DNA of 64,000 nt, taken from the NCBI RefSeq assembly GCF_000247815.1, contig NC_021671.1, positions 26,312,513-26,376,512 on the forward strand, written 5' to 3'. Position numbers and translations under genes: made by a program. Below the pieces are notes generated by a model. It searched no databases, had not been told where the DNA came from, and saw only the letters and a program-made list of their open reading frames with translations. This DNA is from Ficedula albicollis. Lineage: Eukaryota; Chordata; Aves; Passeriformes; Muscicapidae. Below are positions 28,559 to 41,014 of this stretch, piece by piece. Positions within the stretch are counted from its first letter, which is position 1. Every line of letters starts with the position of its first letter.

Positions 28559-30577
28559 CCCCGCGGGGAGGCGCGGAGCGGAGCCGGGAGGCGCGGGCAG
28601 CCCGCGGGGAGGCGCGGAGCGGAGCCGGGAGGCGCGGGCAGCCCGCGGGGAGGCGCGGAGCGGAGCCGGGAGGCGCGGGCAGCCCGCGGGGAGGCGCGGA
28701 GCGGAGCCGGGAGGCGCGGGCAGCCCGCGGGGAGGCGCGGAGCGGAGCCGGGAGGCGCGGGCAGCCCGCGGGGAGGCGCGGAGCGGAGCCGGGAGGCGCG
28801 GGCAGCCCGCGGGGAGGCGCGGAGCGGAGCCGGGAGGCGCGGGCAGCCCGCGGGGAGGCGCGGAGCGGAGCCGGGAGGCGCGGGCAGCCCGCGGGGAGGC
28901 GCGGAGCGGAGCCGGGAGGCGCGGGCAGCCCGCGGGGAGGCGCGGAGCGGAGCCGGGAGGCGCGGGCAGCCCGCGGGGAGGCGCGGAGCGGAGCCGGGAG
29001 GCGCGGGCAGCCCGCGGGGAGGCGCGGAGCGGAGCCGGGAGGCGCGGGCAGCCCGCGGGGAGGCGCGGAGCGGAGCCGGGAGGCGCGGGCAGCCCGCGGG
29101 GAGGCGCGGAGCGGAGCCGGGAGGCGCGGGCAGCCCGCGGGGAGGCGCGGAGCGGAGCCGGGAGGCGCGGGCAGCCCGCGGGGAGGCGCGGAGCGGAGCC
29201 GGGAGGCGCGGGCAGCCCGCGGGGAGGCGCGGAGCGGAGCCGGGAGGCGCGGGCAGCCCGCGGGGAGGCGCGGAGCGGAGCCGGGAGGCGCGGGCAGCCC
29301 GCGGGGAGGCGCGGAGCGGAGCCGGGAGGCGCGGGCAGCCCGCGGGGAGGCGCGGAGCGGAGCCGGGAGGCGCGGGCAGCCCGCGGGGAGGCGCGGAGCG
29401 GAGCCGGGAGGCGCGGGCAGCCCGCGGGGAGGCGCGGAGCGGAGCCGGGAGGCGCGGGCAGCCCGCGGGGAGGCGCGGAGCGGAGCCGGGAGGCGCGGGC
29501 AGCCCGCGGGGAGGCGCGGAGCGGAGCCGGGAGGCGCGGGCAGCCCGCGGGGAGGCGCGGAGCGGAGCCGGGAGGCGCGGGCAGCCCGCGGGGAGGCGCG
29601 GAGCGGAGCCGGGAGGCGCGGGCAGCCCGCGGGGAGGCGCGGAGCGGAGCCGGGAGGCGCGGGCAGCCCGCGGGGAGGCGCGGAGCGGAGCCGGGAGGCG
29701 CGGGCAGCCCGCGGGGAGGCGCGGAGCGGAGCCGGGAGGCGCGGGCAGCCCGCGGGGAGGCGCGGAGCGGAGCCGGGAGGCGCGGGCAGCCCGCGGGGAG
29801 GCGCGGAGCGGAGCCGGGAGGCGCGGGCAGCCCGCGGGGAGGCGCGGAGCGGAGCCGGGAGGCGCGGGCAGCCCGCGGGGAGGCGCGGAGCGGAGCCGGG
29901 AGGCGCGGGCAGCCCGCGGGGAGGCGCGGAGCGGAGCCGGGAGGCGCGGGCAGCCCGCGGGGAGGCGCGGAGCGGAGCCGGGAGGCGCGGGCAGCCCGCG
30001 GGGAGGCGCGGAGCGGAGCCGGGAGGCGCGGGCAGCCCGCGGGGAGGCGCGGAGCGGAGCCGGGAGGCGCGGGCAGCCCGCGGGGAGGCGCGGAGCGGAG
30101 CCGGGAGGCGCGGGCAGCCCGCGGGGAGGCGCGGAGCGGAGCCGGGAGGCGCGGGCAGCCCGCGGGGAGGCGCGGAGCGGAGCCGGGAGGCGCGGGCAGC
30201 CCGCGGGGAGGCGCGGAGCGGAGCCGGGAGGCGCGGGCAGCCCGCGGGGAGGCGCGGAGCGGAGCCGGGAGGCGCGGGCAGCCCGCGGGGAGGCGCGGAG
30301 CGGAGCCGGGAGGCGCGGGCAGCCCGCGGGGAGGCGCGGAGCGGAGCCGGGAGGCGCGGGCAGCCCGCGGGGAGGCGCGGAGCGGAGCCGGGAGGCGCGG
30401 GCAGCCCGCGGGGAGGCGCGGAGCGGAGCCGGGAGGCGCGGGCAGCCCGCGGGGAGGCGCGGAGCGGAGCCGGGAGGCGCGGGCNNNNNNNNNNNNNNNN
30501 NNNNNNNNNNNNNNNNNNNNNNNNNNCGGGCAGCCCGCGGGGAGGCGCGGAGCGGAGCCGGGAGGCGCGGGCAGCCC
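28559..30577. repeat. 41-bp CpG-rich tandem array, at least 48 units
   Basis: The unit starts CAGCCCGCGGGGAGGCGCGG and ends GGAGCCGGGAGGCGCGGG. It repeats every 41 bp from about 28,559 to 30,484 (47 units), then a 42-N gap, then at least one more unit to 30,577. I see no substitutions between units. Each unit contains eight CpGs and the palindrome CCCGCGGG. Since 41 is not a multiple of 3 and no frame has a stop, long Arg/Ala/Pro frames arise on the minus strand as artefacts. The array ends about 75 bp before the ATG of the SANT-like gene, so it sits in its promoter or 5' UTR. True copy number is unknown because of the gap. Confidence 0.95.
30485..30526. other. Assembly gap, 42 N, inside the 41-bp array
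   Basis: Repeat phase is not kept across the gap. The unit boundary at 30,484 is followed by the next one at 30,531, 47 bases later instead of 41. The gap size is therefore nominal, and the array length is not determined. Confidence 0.95.
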
Positions 30578-30616
30578 TCCCTCCCTCTCTCCCTCCCTCC
30601 CTCCTTCCCTCTCCCC
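30575..30616 (+). promoter_or_regulatory. CCCT-rich pyrimidine tract before the SANT-like gene
   Basis: Repeated CCCT/CTCC motifs lie between the end of the 41-bp array and the start codon at 30,654. Such tracts are common in TATA-less CpG-island promoters and 5' UTRs of vertebrate genes. I see no TATA box. The start of transcription cannot be placed from sequence alone. Confidence 0.45.
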
Positions 30617-30653
30617 GGTGCGCGGCCATTGCAGTGACCCCGGCCGGCCAAGG

Positions 30654-31861
<1,208 letters not shown>

Positions 31862-33042
31862 GTGAGTAGTAGCTCCGGGAGTCCTCCCCTCACCCCGCGG
31901 GCTCTCGCAGCCCCGCTGCCGGCGCTTCTCAGCGCCTTTTGCCTTGTCCTGCTGCCTCCTGCCCCGTCCTTGGCGCTCCGAAAGGCGCCCGTGCCTCCCC
32001 CCGCTCCTGCACCTTGCGCTCCCCGTGAGCTGGGGAGCCCGGAGGGCAGCGGGCTGCTGGAAATGCTGCATGCCGAGGAGGGGGAGATGCTGCGGACAGG
32101 GACCCTAGTGAGATTTCATCCGCATTTATCAATGGGAGACCCATGGAAAACTAGCGCAGAGATTATCGAGACAAAGTGTCAGGTAGCAGTGTACAAGAAA
32201 ATAAGCATCCTTCTCGCTGGATTTTCCTCTTCCCGGCAGACTGTGTGCAGTTTTGCTAATCGGTATTAAAACAACGATGACGATAATACCTGAGAAATCT
32301 GCTTATTGTTGCAGATGGGCCAGAAAGCTAGGGGAGAGCTTTAAAATAATGAATTGCACGGGTTGTTTCAGAAACACTGCTTCTAACTTTATCTGGCTTG
32401 CGGACAGAAACAGCACTTCGATAAACCCTGTCCTTTCTCTGTGCGTTCTTTACCGTCCACACTTTTATTGTGGAGGTGTGGGGGAAAGGTTGCTTGTTTG
32501 TTTTCAATCTAGATTAATGCAGGGTTGTTAATACAAACGTGAACCTGTCTTCAGAAGTTGACATCACTTAGGAATCAGCCAGTTGGTTGACGTTTAAGCA
32601 GCCTTTTTACACTTAAACCCCTTCAAAGAGTTGTTTGCACTAATGTTCTTTTGAAATGCAAATCTAGAATGCCAACAGACTGAAACTCAATTTAGATTAA
32701 TGTAATTACCTGCAATACACAAATGAGGCTATACTATTTAATAACCTTCACTCAGACCTTTTTAGAAGATGAAAAAGACTCCTATTGTTGAAGTTTAGTA
32801 CTACAACAATTTAAAAATGCCTCTGTGATTTTTGTGTTACCCTTGCAACTTAGTAGAAGTTTGTGGGTTTGCTTTAGTACTCTGAAAGAAAACTATCTCA
32901 AATAAATACAACTCACATTGAGAAAGTGTAACATAATGCTTTGTGAGATGTTAGGTCACATCTTGTAGGGAGATTTTTTGCTGCTTTCCTCTTAGAAAAT
33001 TGTTTTCCATCGGAAAAATAATAGATTCTTTCCTTGCTTTAG
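31862..33042 (+). other. Intron 1 of the SANT-like gene
   Basis: It begins with a consensus GTGAGT donor at 31,862 and ends with a pyrimidine-rich TTCCTTGCTTTAG acceptor. It joins phase 1 to phase 1, forming a Gly codon from G and GC. The first 200 bases are still CpG-rich, and the rest is AT-rich. No further exon was recognised. Confidence 0.85.
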
Positions 33043-33414
33043 GCTTTAAAGAAGTCAATGCTCCAACTATTACCCCACCTCTCAACCAGCCCAAAAGATC
33101 AAAAAAACGCCATACAAATTTGACATTGGATAAAATGATGGAAAAATTCCTGCAGCAGAGCATGGATACAGATGAGAAATTTTACAGATTCGAAGAGCAG
33201 AGGCTCAAAATTGAGGACAAGCGTCGGGAAGCTGAGCATGCTCGAGAACTCCAGATGTTACAGATGTTGGGACAGATGTTGGCTGGAATTTCTTCTACTG
33301 TATCACAAAGGTCACAGTCTATACCAGCAAGCCCGCCTCGGAGAGCGAACCATCGTTCATATGCGGATAACTTTAATTATAATGCTATGACAGCAACACT
33401 TTCTCCACCGATAG
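33043..33414 (+). CDS. Myb/SANT-like protein, exon 2 (basic patch and coiled coil)
   Basis: The 372-nt exon follows the acceptor at 33,041-33,042 and continues the phase of exon 1. It encodes FKEVNAPTITPPLNQ, then a basic PKRSKKR patch (nuclear-localisation-like). A long charged helix follows, with KMMEKFLQQSMDTDEKFYRF, a Glu/Arg-rich EEQRLKIEDKRREAEHAREL stretch and LQMLQMLGQMLAGI, suited to coiled-coil dimerisation. A Ser/Pro-rich tail ends at SPPI. This layout (N-terminal trihelix, C-terminal coiled coil) is usual for vertebrate Myb/SANT-like proteins. At 33,415 there is a possible donor (ATAG|GTACTT, phase 1). If it is not used, the frame runs on for 18 more codons to a stop at 33,468-33,470, with AATAAA signals at 33,435 and 33,500, so this could instead be the terminal exon. 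Confidence 0.85.
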
Positions 33415-33530
33415 GTACTTCCCTCTACAGCATAAATAAAAAGCTAGGGTACTTTTTAAAACTTCTGTGAGAAAGCACTGGTAGGAAGCAGCTTTTGAAA
33501 ATAAAAGCTAATTGGAATTATTTAATACTG
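33415..33530 (+). terminator. Possible 3' end of a SANT-only transcript
   Basis: Reading through the possible donor at 33,415 adds about 18 residues (ending GYFLKLL) before a TGA at 33,468. AATAAA hexamers lie at 33,435-33,440 and 33,500-33,505. The second is 30 bases after the stop. A short 3' UTR ending around 33,520-33,530 would be possible. No downstream GT-rich element was assessed. Confidence 0.35.
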
Positions 33531-33740
33531 TGGTGAAGGTGTTTGTCTGATGTCAAATGAAATTAAATCATTATTCGTACCATTGTGCTGATTATTTAAT
33601 ATAGGTACATTAGTTATAACAGATTTTGATGAGCAAAATGAAACCTGTAAACCTTGGGAACTTCCTTCCACATTTGTGTCTCTGTACAGTGAAATTAGGA
33701 GGAGTTTTGTATGTAAAAAGCAAGTAAGAGAGTTGCTGGA

Positions 33741-34053
33741 AGCAATCTGGAAGCATTAGTTACTATGTGGCAGAAATTTTGCTGCTGTTCTGCTTGAATT
33801 TTCAAGCATAACCCAGTATATGAAGCTAAGGCTGTGCATGTGTTTTTTCAGGGCTGGGAAAAAAGTGGAGTTTTGCCTACACTGAAGTAAGTCAGATGTT
33901 AAAGAAAGCAATCTGGAAGCATTAGTTACTATGTGGCAGAAATTTTGCTGCTGTTCTGCTTGAATTTTCAAGCATAACCCAGTATATGAAGCTAAGGCTG
34001 TGCATGTGTTTTTTCAGGGCTGGGAAAAAAGTGGAGTTTTGCCTACACTGAAG
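33741..34053. repeat. 147-bp perfect direct duplication with 19-bp spacer
   Basis: 33,741-33,887 and 33,907-34,053 are identical as far as I can read, starting AGCAATCTGGAAGCATTAG. They are separated by 19 unique bases. Confidence 0.95.
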
Positions 34054-34442
34054 ATTCTAGCTTCTTTAAAATAGATTTATTTACAGCAAAATTCTGAATC
34101 TCATCAATTAAACATTGTAGTAGGTGTAATAGAAGATGAAAATATTTGTGTGGTTTTTTTTCTACCCCGGCTCTTTATAAATTAAATAGGCATCTGAATT
34201 TACTTTAAAGAAAAAGGCAAAGCAGTATCTCAAGAATTGGTATTTGTGCACAAGCTCTTCTTTCTGTACCTTGTGTGGGCCAGAATGATGCTAGTGATCA
34301 TGAACAAACTTGGGATCTGTGTGCCTGTGGCATTTATCTTTATCATGGTCGTAGACTGCATGGGCAGGAGGAAATCAGGGATTACTCCATCAGTGCTGGA
34401 ACTAGAGTCAGATTGGGGCTTAGTGGTTGTAGCCTGCCACGT

Positions 34443-34588
34443 GGAAATGAAACAAGTCTTACTCTGTTCTAATTCCGAATTTCACACTGCTTGGAAGAAA
34501 AAAAGGGTAGTTTGGGGAAATGAAACAAGTCTTACTCTGTTCTAATTCCAAATTTCACACCGCTTGGAAGAAAAAAAGGGTAGTTTGG
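34443..34588. repeat. 73-bp tandem duplication
   Basis: Copies begin GGAAATGAAACAAGTCTTAC at 34,443 and 34,516. They differ at two positions (G/A and T/C). Confidence 0.92.
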
Positions 34589-36971
34589 GCGGAAAAAAAA
34601 AACAAAACCACCCAGCATCAGTGTTGAATAATAACCTGGCATGCCAGATCCTAAGGGGCTTTCTTTGAGTCCTGAGAGGCTGTTCCAGTTGTGTGTTAGT
34701 CACTGATCTCTGTAAATTTGTGGCAGACTGGGTGCTTAGGCCTGTCGAGGGTTTAGGCTGGCAGATCTAGTTGCGTTTCTTGAGTGGATAGTTGTTGTGT
34801 AGGATTTCCTGGTGGCAGCAAAGTTTTGTAGATAATTTATGGGATATGAATGGATACAGTGTTTCAAATGTTGTTTTCACTTTTAAAAAAAGGGAAAACT
34901 GGTGTGCTGCAGAAAATCCCTTAGGAAATCATTTAAGGTTCTAGACTGGAGTGAAAGTACCTACAAGGCTTTACCACTACTTGTGAAAATTTTTTCCTGA
35001 AAAGCTTAATTATGTGTAACAACCTGAAACTGAGGTTCAGTTTTTCTCACTTGATTTCGTCATATAGGTGTACAGGCGTATTGCACTATGCAAAAATGCA
35101 TTTTATTTATTTAACCATAGCAAGAGCAATTTGAGATTCTAATCTTATAATTGGCAAAGCTGTTAGAAAGTGTTTATGCTAAAATGTGAACATAATGCTT
35201 CAGGCAACATGTCTTTTAAGGAATTAAGATTTCATTTGTTAAGAGCTGAATATGCCATAGTAATTCTGTAGGTAGAGTAGGGCTATATTAAGAATGGCTT
35301 TTTGCATAATTCTGTTTTCTCTCCATTTATTATGTAGTCACTTTATATTCCCACATGAACAAAAACCAGCAGCAAATAAACAGAAGGCCTTCTTAACAAC
35401 GCTGCACTTCAGAGGTTCCAAGCTATATAATATTCTTGTGTGGTTGAAAACCAGTGAGTGTATAAAGTGTGATTTAAAGAAAATAATCTGCCCTGTTTTC
35501 AGAGAAGATGGGCATTTTGTTCTCCTCTGGGTCACTGCAATGCTATTTTGGCCATAATCCAAAACAAGTTGTGGGTTTTTTTTTATTTTATTTTAATTCC
35601 TTTCTTTCCTCCCCCTGCCTTGTTTTTTATTATTTCTAAGTAAGAGTGGGATGCCTGTATTCAAAAGCAAAAGATCAACCAAGATATTTGTCATTATTGA
35701 AGACTAAATCATGCTATTACTGAAGATTAGCATGTCTAGTTCAGGTTTATATTCTGTGGAAGACAGAGAAAAAGATGCACTTTAATGATAGCACACAGTT
35801 TTGGAATTTTCTTGTTTATTACATTTTTTTCCCTTATTATGCTCAGTATTTCTGGAACAGCTTTTCTTGGTTTTTTTTCCCCTTCTTTTTTTCTCTCCTC
35901 TGTATTTTGGAGTTGGGAGGTGGGGTTACTGAGTTTTATACAGCTGAAAATAAGGAGTATCATGGGAGTTGTTTTCTACATAATTACGTGATATGTGTGT
36001 ATCAGTTCCTTGAAGGCTTTTTAGAAGAGCTGTAAAAAAGCAAGTGAGCATGGCTGTGGTCTAGGACACTGATACTAGCATTCAAATAAGCCACTCTTCT
36101 AAACATAATTTTACAGGTAATGAGGAGCTTTTAAGAAATTGCTCTTTTAGTGTATTTGCTGCAGTTTATAGTTAACACGTTGTTGATAGAAGTAGTGATC
36201 TTCACATTTTTCCCATGTTACGTAAATGTTTTAATTCTTTCTTGTAATTGTTGAAGTAATCTTTTCTTCTAAATTTTTGTAGCCTTTTGAAAGAATCATT
36301 TGGACACAGCCTACTGAGTGTGCAGTTGTTTTAGTATGTAGCTTGACATGTAGCTTTGCATCAGAGATCTAGAGATGTATTATAGCTAAAAATTATGTTT
36401 GTGTGATATTTGTGATGTTTGCATCTAGTGTGTTGGATTATAGTTTTGCAGAAAGACTTTCACTATGCTTTGTAACCGCCTACCAAAATAAAAAAGCAGT
36501 GAGATAGGCCCTGATTCTGCTAAGAGGTGCAAGTCTTTAAGGGGAAGCAAAGTATAAGGTAGGGTGTACATTTAAAATTTGGTTTCAGTTGCTTTGTGCT
36601 TGCTCTGTGGATGTGTTTAGTCCTTACTAAGTGTTCCTATTTCAGTTGAGCTTAATTATGAAATTGATTTCAGGCTGCACTAAGAAGATATTTCTAGTTA
36701 CAAAATGTTCATATAACTATTCTGGGTTGTTTCTTTCTGTACCTGAGCCCTAAATTAGAACTGTGAACAGTCAGTGAGAATATTCTCTTCATCAGACCCT
36801 GAATGCCACCTTCCCTAGTGCCTTTAAGTGACAAAGCATTTGGATTTTAGAAGTATGTAATTTTGTGTAACTGTGTGATTTTATTAGTGTACATGAGCAC
36901 TTTAAAGACATGCTTGACATTAGTTTAAGACGGAACATTCTTTGAAGTAACACTTATTTTCTTCTTTTCAG

Positions 36972-37122
36972 TCATAGAGAGATCTTTTTCACTGCACAGA
37001 ACACACACTCTGAAGGATATGGAGAACATTTTCCAGCTGGTGCGCAATGTTATCCCCCCTCTGACAGGGAAAAAGCATAAAGGTCAAGATGGTCGTATAG
37101 GCATTGTTGGAGGATGCAGAGA
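36972..37122 (+). CDS. NAXD: NAXD, first recognised coding exon
   Basis: The 151-nt exon has acceptor CTTCTTTTCAG and donor GA|GTAAGT. It encodes [20 protein letters not shown], then [11 protein letters not shown] and [15 protein letters not shown]. The latter is the conserved start of the ribokinase-like fold in ATP-dependent (S)-NAD(P)H-hydrate dehydratase. The enzyme uses ATP to dehydrate S-NAD(P)HX back to NAD(P)H and works with the epimerase NAXE in mitochondria, cytosol and ER. In vertebrate NAXD, alternative first exons that supply targeting peptides join at this point. The exon enters in phase 1, so its first codon needs a G from the upstream exon. An internal ATG at 37,019 ([10 protein letters not shown]) could start an untargeted cytosolic form. 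Confidence 0.95.
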
Positions 37123-38150
37123 GTAAGTTAAAGAAAAATTTGGTTTTTGCTTCTGATAAAGCTTCAGGATGTCACAACTACTTGTAGAAGCCATTTAAAT
37201 TCACACTTAATTCCAGAGAACTTCAATACTCCATTATCATGACCATGCATACTTAGGAAAGAGCATGGTACCTTGCAGACATATTGCAAAATTTTGGTAC
37301 TGAATGTTACAGGAACTTAAAATGCTGTTTGTGTTTACCTTCTCTGTCTTTTTTGACTACCAAAATCTCTGCTTTCAGTATTAGTCCTTTTCAATTGCAT
37401 AATGAGGTTTTAGAATGAGTAGAGTAAGGCAGTGACACATCTGATTTTTTTGCTTTCTTGGAAGCAGTGTCTCTGTATTTTCTTATGCTATGTTTTCTTG
37501 TGGGCTTTTTATTTTGAAAAATATTGGTGTTTATTAGATTCTGTCAATATCACATACTGGAACAATGGAAATGTTCTATTTCAGGCAAGAAAAGATGTAC
37601 TGCATAAATCAGTTAAATGATGTGCTGACCTAATACTTTGAATGAGCCACTACACCTTCCTGGTTTTCATTTTCCCTTTTGAAAGGAGATGACATCTTTC
37701 TCCTGTAAGAGAGGTCTACTGTTGGACATATGCCATTAATAAACATTCCATAAGGAGCAAAACTGCTGTCTTGTAGCTGGGTTGAATAGCTAGGAGTTAG
37801 GAGCTAATGGTCCTAAGTTTTTACCTCTTGGCTGAAGCAAGCACCTTTGGAGGGTGATTGTGTTCATATCTCTCTCTTCAGTTTTTATAAGAAGAATTTA
37901 GGGCAACTGAAATCACAGTTTAGGCACTTTAGTTAAGCATCTGAAGCCAGATGGGATTGATCCAGGTCACAGATCTCATACTTAGCTTGCAGACAGTTTT
38001 TGGCTCTTGTTTTGTTTGTCTCTAAAGTTTACCTCTGTTACTTGAGAAAATTTTGCTGGTTTATGGCATGATCTTCGTAAATATTTATATGGAAGATCAT
38101 TATCTAATCTCATTACTGTGCTTCCTAACCTAAATTTTATTTCATTTTAG
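37123..38150 (+). other. NAXD: NAXD intron
   Basis: GTAAGT donor and TTTCATTTTAG acceptor, phase 2. Unique AT-rich sequence. No other feature was seen in these 1,028 bases. Confidence 0.9.
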
Positions 38151-38196
38151 ATACACTGGAGCACCGTATTTTGCTGCAATTACAGCTCTCAAAGTG
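38151..38196 (+). CDS. NAXD: NAXD, second recognised exon (46 nt)
   Basis: It completes the Glu codon split with the previous exon and encodes YTGAPYFAAITALKV. This helix contains the conserved YTGAPYFAA segment next to the nucleotide-binding loop. The donor is GTG|GTATGT, leaving phase 0. Short exons of this kind are missed by length-based ORF searches. Identification rests on the close match to the NAXD family and on correct phasing on both sides. Confidence 0.95.
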
Positions 38197-38386
38197 GTAT
38201 GTGTTCTTTTATACAAGTCCAAAAGCAACTTTTCATCATTTCTGTTGCCTAGGTGTCATTTCTAAAATAGCATTCATTCTGTAATGCACATGAACTTGGA
38301 GCTCAAGAAGATCTTCTCTTGAGCAAAGAAAATCCTTAGTCCAGAATTTGTAGAAATACTTTATCAATGCGTCATTTACTGTGTTT

Positions 38387-38668
38387 CATTCACTGTGTTT
38401 CCTTTCTCTGTGCAAGGTAAAGTTAGAAATATGTCTAGAATTAGACAATTTCAGGGACTTGGATAGGAAATTCCAAGACTTCATGAAATATTTTCTCCAA
38501 AAGTGAACAATAATTTTATTGTTTATTCATTCACTGTGTTTCCTTTCTCTGTGCAAGGTAAAGTTAGAAATATGTCTAGAATTAGACAATTTCAGGGACT
38601 TGGATAGGAAATTCCAAGACTTCATGAAATATTTTCTCCAAAAGTGAACAATAATTTTATTGTTTAAA
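38387..38668. repeat. 141-bp tandem duplication
   Basis: Copies begin CATTCACTGTGTTTCCTTTC at 38,387 and 38,528 and are essentially identical over their full length. Confidence 0.95.
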
Positions 38669-39003
38669 CCTTAGATTATTGTTTAAAGTTATGGTTTTTT
38701 GCACTATAGTGAGTTTATCAGAATTTTTTTCTCAATCTGAAAAAACTTTAGCCTAGTAAAATTCTTACATGCTGCAAGTTTAAAGGTTGTGGGTGGAATT
38801 CAGTGTGATTTCTAATAGCACATTTTATTTGCATTCTGATCTTCATCAGAAATATTTTCTAAGCTTTTATTTTTTCCTAGAAGCGTGAGCCTCCTTATTC
38901 TATTGACATATTAAATGGCTAAACAGACTATATAAATACAGGGTGATTGTTCAAATGTGAGCAAGTCACGCTTACATAATACATCTACTTTTCAAAATGC
39001 TGT

Positions 39004-39137
39004 ATATAATGTGTCAGTACTTTCACTTCCTTGTGTATGTTTTACTTTTTGAAGATTTCTCTCAAGGCATATATAATGTGTCAGTACTTTCACTTCCTTG
39101 TGTATGTTTTACTTTTTGAAGATTTCTCTCAATGCAT
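39004..39137. repeat. 67-bp tandem duplication
   Basis: Copies begin ATATAATGTGTCAGTAC at 39,004 and 39,071. One G/T change is visible near the end. Confidence 0.93.
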
Positions 39138-39267
39138 AGGTAACCATCACAGATATTTCCAGCCACCTCGTCCCCCAGGATGCAAGCCCTCAAAGATTTA
39201 AAAGGTAACCATCACAGATATTTCCAGCCACCTCTTCCCCCAGGATGCAAACCCTCAAAGATTTAAT
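39138..39267. repeat. 65-bp tandem duplication
   Basis: Copies begin AGGTAACCATCACAG at 39,138 and 39,203. They differ at about two positions (G/T and G/A). The array starts at the base after the preceding 67-bp duplication ends. Confidence 0.93.
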
Positions 39268-40082
39268 ACTGAAATGATATTATTTAACCATATTATTATA
39301 AAATCCCAAGGCTACTCAACTTTCTGTCCACTGTGTGCAAATCCAGTGTCAATACTGGGAGGTTCCTTACTGAAGTCACTTGATTTCAGGTTACATCTGC
39401 ACGTAAACAGTCAGAGTAGCTTGAAATGTTAAATGTATAGTAGTAAAGCAAAGAAGACACTTCCTTAATATTGGGAAATTTCAGTGTGCATGACCAATAC
39501 AAGATCACTGGTCTGCTTACATAATTTTAAGTGTATTCTGTTTTTTTGAGTTGGGAGCAGAAGCTTGAGACTCAACTCTTCAGCTTTAATGTTTATTTAA
39601 CATAGAGTGTGTTGCCAAAATTGTGCCAGTCTTCTTCTTGTATGAATTTGGCCCGTTGAGTAAAAATGGTAGGACTAGAAATGTATTCATGGGTTGCCGT
39701 AGCTGTATTTTGCAAGTATGTTACAGTAGTATTATGGCTCTCTTATGTAGTTTTTCTCATGTTAATCTGTTTTATTTTGTACATGAGACATTGTAGTCTT
39801 TGCTCATCTACAGATGAGAAACATTCCTCAAGTGGATAAAAATTTAAGATTCGTGTTTTCAGTCATTTTGTTAGTGAGAAACAGAAAGTTATATTGCAAG
39901 TTAGATACAAAAAGAACAGAATGTTTCATACTAGTCTATGCCAAAATAGAAGAAACACAGTAAAATTTATTTAAACTATTGGAAAGAAGGAATTCAGTTG
40001 AATTACTAGTTGAGTATTCTTTGAAATGGTGAAGTTATTAGGTATAAATTTTATAATACTGTTTGCAAATTTTCTTTTTTAG

Positions 40083-40171
40083 GGTGCAGATTTATCCCAT
40101 GTGTTTTGTACCAAAGATGCAGCAACAGTAATCAAATCATATAGTCCAGAGCTGATTGTTCATCCAGTTCT
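40083..40171 (+). CDS. NAXD: NAXD, third recognised exon
   Basis: The 89-nt exon encodes [20 protein letters not shown] and SPELIVHPV plus two bases of a Leu codon. The GADLSHVF segment is the strand of the Rossmann-like core that follows the first helix in NAXD. The donor CT|GTAAGT is strong and leaves phase 2. The next coding exon is 13.6 kb away, which makes the following intron the longest in this part of the gene. Confidence 0.95.
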
Positions 40172-40792
40172 GTAAGTGACATACATTTTATTAAATGAGC
40201 TACTCAGGCTTACTAGTTTTACTATTTCAGTCTGATAATCAATTAGTTTGTGGGGATTTTTTTTGCTGAGTTACTGGATGGATGAGCTGGAGATCACAAA
40301 AACTCCAGGCTTTGTCCTTTCATTACAAGCAGTTGAATATTAAATATGGGACGGTCAGTTGTGAATTTCTTTTCATGACTGTCAAAGTGCAAATTCTAAA
40401 AAGCAAAGATCTTGCTTCTTGCTGATGTGTTCTGTGATTGTAATGCATTTATCAGTGAACAGTAGCAAGATCCAGAACTACAAATTACTACAAGTCAGCA
40501 TTTTGCAATCTGCATTTGAAAGGCAAATGATGTGTGTTCTCTTGCTTCTTCAGCCCTAATAGTATTTAACAGTAGTGTGTCTGTTTTCTTCTCACTACTG
40601 TGTGTATAGACACCTATACAAAATTACTAGGCAAGAGAGATGCTAATTCTCCTTTTTCTTCATGGGTATGTTGCTTGAGATATGCACCTGTTCTTGGAAA
40701 TAAATAGATGTTCCAAAATTATATAAAATACAGGGTTTAATTAAGAAGATGAAGAGTTTAATAACTAACTGTCCTCCTAATGGGAAAAATCA

Positions 40793-40808
40793 GTGTGTGT
40801 GTGTGTGC
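40793..40808. repeat. (GT)n microsatellite
   Basis: About eight GT units. Confidence 0.8.
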
Positions 40809-41014
40809 TTCTCTGAATTTTCCTTCTGAAATGTGTTACTGATTGATGAACTTTCTCAGGATAAATTTGTTTCAGCTAGGTGTTATGATGGTTTGCAATG
40901 AGGACTGCAGATGAGAATTTAGATGTGTGCCTTAGGTATGTGCCTCTGCACATAGCTCCCACCAGTGTGTGTCAGTCTGTTGGTGTACATAGCAAAGCTG
41001 TGATTAGAGTAGGA

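Larger units (their letters stand above)
33471..36971 (+). other. Sequence between SANT-like exon 2 and the first NAXD exon
   Basis: AT-rich unique sequence. It holds a 147-bp perfect duplication (33,741 and 33,907) and a 73-bp duplication (34,443-34,588). No CpG island, no ATG-bearing leader exon and no splice-compatible targeting peptide were found. It ends in the acceptor tract TTTTCTTCTTTTCAG of the NAXD exon. Confidence 0.6.
38197..40082 (+). other. NAXD: NAXD intron with three local duplications
   Basis: GTATGT donor and TTTCTTTTTTAG acceptor, phase 0. It contains tandem duplications of 141 bp (38,387), 67 bp (39,004) and 65 bp (39,138), the last two being directly adjacent. Confidence 0.9.

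Noticed and set aside
31890..32071. Hydrophobic LPALLSAFCLVLLPPAPSLA stretch just after SANT-like exon 1, resembling a signal peptide for a missing NAXD leader
   Set aside because: There is no ATG before it in the frame downstream of the donor and no suitable phase-1 donor following it. It is better explained as GC-rich intron sequence.
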